Shown here: in pieces, positions 6,601 through 7,980 of the stretch
Layout of the letters: every line of letters starts with the position of its first letter
Numbering within the stretch: position 1 is the first letter of the stretch
Position numbers and translations under genes: made by a program
From: Planctomycetia bacterium
GTDB taxonomy: Bacteria; Planctomycetota; Planctomycetia; Pirellulales; UBA1268
Direction of reading: 5' to 3'
Assembly (NCBI GenBank): GCA_009919445.1
Contig: RGBY01000106.1
Location: 1 to 7,980, forward strand
Length of the DNA stretch: 7,980 bases
Notes under the pieces: model-generated
Databases searched by the model: none
Seen by the model: the letters and a program-made list of their open reading frames with translations, nothing else
What the model was told of the DNA's origin: nothing

Positions 6601-7482
6601 TCACCCCGTGACCCAGATTGCGTCTGGAAAGCTGCGTAGCCACGTGCGTTGGCGCTTTGCGAGCTGACGAGTTCTTTGTTTTGTGCGACTGACTGCCTCA
6701 GCCTGGCTGATGCGGCCCTGCAGGCAATCACGGGCTTCGGCATAACCTGCCGCCTGGGCGGCCACCTGACCGATTCCCCCTGCGGCTTCGGCAGCTGCGG
6801 TCTCCTCGAGAAGACCGCGGGCGAACATGGCATCGACACGCCGGTCAATCCGTTCGTTAAGCAGCCTCCGGGGGGTGTCGAGCACCATCAGCGGGCAGGG
6901 GAAAAGAGGCCGGTCAGTAGACGACCAGGTTTGCGGCTGAACCTGGTGGGTTGCCTCAAGCACCTCCAGGCTGCGGATGATCCGCTTGGTGTCATTGGGA
7001 TGAATCTTGGCGGCGCGGAGAGGATCGGCTGCTGCTAGTCGCTCATGCAGTGGCCCGCTGCCCTTGGTGGCTGCCTCGGCGACAAGCCTGGTCCGCAGTG
7101 TTTCGTCGCTGGCTGGGAGGTCATCGAGGCCATCACGGAGACAGCGGAGGTAGAGCGGCGTGCCACCAACCAACAGAATGCGTCGGCCCCGACGCCGGCA
7201 ATCAGACACGGCACGTGCTGCGGCTGCCAGCCAGTCGGCGACAGAAAAGGGCGTCATCGGACTGACGAGATCAATAAGGTGGTGTCGAACGGCGGCCTGC
7301 TCGCTGGCGGTGGGCTTGGCTGAGCCGATATCGAGGCCCTGGTAGACCGCAATCGAGTCGACGCTCAGGATCTCGGCCTCGAGACGCTGGGCCATCCGAA
7401 CCGCTACAGCTGTCTTGCCAGTTGCCGTCGGGCCGGTGAGGATGAGGCAGTCTTCACCGAGAATTGGGGCTGAAACGGGCAT
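6601..7482 (-). CDS. miaA: tRNA dimethylallyltransferase
   Basis: Transfers a dimethylallyl group from dimethylallyl diphosphate to N6 of A37 in tRNAs reading codons that start with U, making i6A, the precursor of ms2i6A. The 293-residue length is normal. Motifs in order: P-loop GPTATGKT (17-24); VDSIAVYQGLDIGSAKP (41-57) with conserved Asp42; HHLID (67-71); VGGTPLYLRCLRDGL (105-119); DPLRAAKIHPNDTKRIIRSL (153-172); AAQAAGYAEA (241-250); and the C-terminal KQRTRQLAKRQRTWLR (268-283). The usual MQVY of the second motif is IAVY here, and GTAKP is GSAKP, both mild changes. The ATG at 7482 leaves a normal distance to the P-loop, but no Shine-Dalgarno is visible. It is divergent from hisE and separated by 269 bp from the downstream amidotransferase-like gene, so it is probably transcribed alone. 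No clear terminator follows. Confidence 0.97.
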   Translation of the reverse strand: MPVSAPILGEDCLILTGPTATGKTAVAVRMAQRLEAEILSVDSIAVYQGLDIGSAKPTASEQAAVRHHLIDLVSPMTPFSVADWLAAAARAVSDCRRRGRRILLVGGTPLYLRCLRDGLDDLPASDETLRTRLVAEAATKGSGPLHERLAAADPLRAAKIHPNDTKRIIRSLEVLEATHQVQPQTWSSTDRPLFPCPLMVLDTPRRLLNERIDRRVDAMFARGLLEETAAAEAAGGIGQVAAQAAGYAEARDCLQGRISQAEAVSRTKQRTRQLAKRQRTWLRSFPDAIWVTG

Positions 7483-7592
7483 TGGAGGGGCGGTTTCGGG
7501 AACGTTCTGGTGGCGTGGTAGAGTTGGAGGGCCGGTGGGCAGAGCGCCCGCAGGGCACCATCACGAGAAAAGCGGTTTGGAGCGCGGGTTTA

Positions 7593-7928
7593 ATGGAGCG
7601 ACGTGTCGGTGAAATCCTGGAGCAGCTCGAGGGCATTATTGCGGCCCGGAAGGCCGCCAGTACCGAACGATCCTACACCAGCCAGCTCTTAGCCGGTGGT
7701 GTGCCGAAAATTAGCAAGAAGGTGACCGAGGAGGCCGGCGAACTGGTCGAGGCGGCTGCCACTGAGTCTGATGAGCGGGTCGTGGCTGAGGCAGCCGATC
7801 TTTTCTATCACGCCCTTGTCCTGCTGGCCTGCCGGGGGCTGACCCTCGAGCAGGTAGAGACGACCTTGGCGGGCCGCTTTGGTATGTCGGGGCTGGAAGA
7901 AAAGGCGGCGCGGTCATCGGCGTCGTGA
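7593..7928 (+). CDS. hisE: Phosphoribosyl-ATP pyrophosphatase
   Basis: Second step of histidine biosynthesis: hydrolyses phosphoribosyl-ATP to phosphoribosyl-AMP and diphosphate in the cytoplasm. The 111-residue product is the size of a stand-alone HisE, not fused to HisI. It is an all-helical MazG-like fold. SYTSQLLAGGVPKISKKVTEE (27-47) and EAADLFYHALVLL (66-78) are family signatures, and the acidic metal ligands are present as Glu46, Glu47, Glu50, Glu66 and Asp69. The tail RFGMSGLEEKAARS is also typical. The open frame extends back to 7464, but the added residues overlap miaA and do not resemble HisE, so ATG 7593 is chosen; a GGAG at 7579-7582 may be its ribosome binding site. No other his gene is recognisable in the window, though a coupled gene may follow. 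Confidence 0.95.
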   Translation: MERRVGEILEQLEGIIAARKAASTERSYTSQLLAGGVPKISKKVTEEAGELVEAAATESDERVVAEAADLFYHALVLLACRGLTLEQVETTLAGRFGMSGLEEKAARSSAS

Positions 7929-7980
7929 CCATCACCCTCGGCTGTAGCGTGGTGCAGCCGATCTCGCGCAACAACAAAAA
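7925..7980 (+). CDS. Possible start of an unidentified gene overlapping the hisE stop
   Basis: A GTG at 7925 overlaps the hisE TGA as GTGA, a common arrangement for translationally coupled genes, and the frame stays open to the window end (TITLGCSVVQPISRNNK after the start). Eighteen codons are too few to name a product, and I do not recognise it. The same DNA contains a 7-bp inverted repeat, so it could instead be non-coding. Confidence 0.22.
   Translation, partial: MTITLGCSVVQPISRNNK
7938..7961 (+). repeat. Short inverted repeat after hisE
   Basis: TCGGCTG (7938-7944) and CAGCCGA (7955-7961) form a perfect 7-bp stem with a 10-nt loop starting 10 bp after the hisE stop. No T-run follows, so terminator function is doubtful. 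Confidence 0.35.

Noticed and set aside
5981..7038. Plus-strand open frames opposite the amidotransferase-like gene (5981-6358) and miaA (6649-7038)
   Set aside because: Both are antisense to convincing genes and have no recognisable motif.
7500..7507. GAACGTTC palindrome in the miaA/hisE spacer as a LexA (SOS) box
   Set aside because: The arms lack the four-base spacer of the GAAC-N4-GTTC type, and neither flanking gene is an expected SOS gene.

Overview
This is a GC-rich chromosomal window holding mostly housekeeping genes. The source is probably a planctomycete (Pirellulales-like). The grounds are a membrane-anchored SurA/PpiD-type protein with a long Ala/Glu/Pro linker, a class I amidotransferase-like protein of a type I associate with that phylum, weak or missing Shine-Dalgarno sequences at most starts, and high Ala content. 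The taxonomy is inference; no rRNA or other marker is present. I see no CRISPR array, insertion sequence, prophage gene, tRNA or rRNA.

Layout: (1) 1-939, minus: N-terminal 313 residues of DNA topoisomerase I (topA), running off the left edge. (2) 940-1119: a divergent spacer with a good sigma70-like promoter for the rightward gene. (3) 1120-3351, plus: a 743-residue inner-membrane-anchored SurA/PpiD-like folding factor in which a disordered linker lies where a parvulin domain would be expected. (4) 3367-5262, minus: a short-type glycogen branching enzyme (glgB), tail to tail with the previous gene and 15 bp from it. (5) 5263-5584: a spacer with a strong leftward terminator and a possible tiny remnant of a formylglycine-enzyme-like C-terminus. 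(6) 5585-6331, minus: a PuuD/peptidase C26-like amidotransferase whose nucleophile cysteine position is glycine. (7) 6332-6600: a spacer with repeated palindromes, a hairpin and a weak promoter. (8) 6601-7482, minus: miaA (tRNA dimethylallyltransferase). (9) 7593-7928, plus: hisE (phosphoribosyl-ATP pyrophosphatase), followed by a possible overlapping gene cut by the right edge.

The genes do not form one pathway. DNA supercoiling, envelope protein folding, glycogen branching, tRNA modification and histidine synthesis are side by side, mostly as single transcription units. I found no convincing new multi-gene system. The most interesting points are the amidotransferase-like protein lacking its canonical cysteine and the rotamase-less folding factor.
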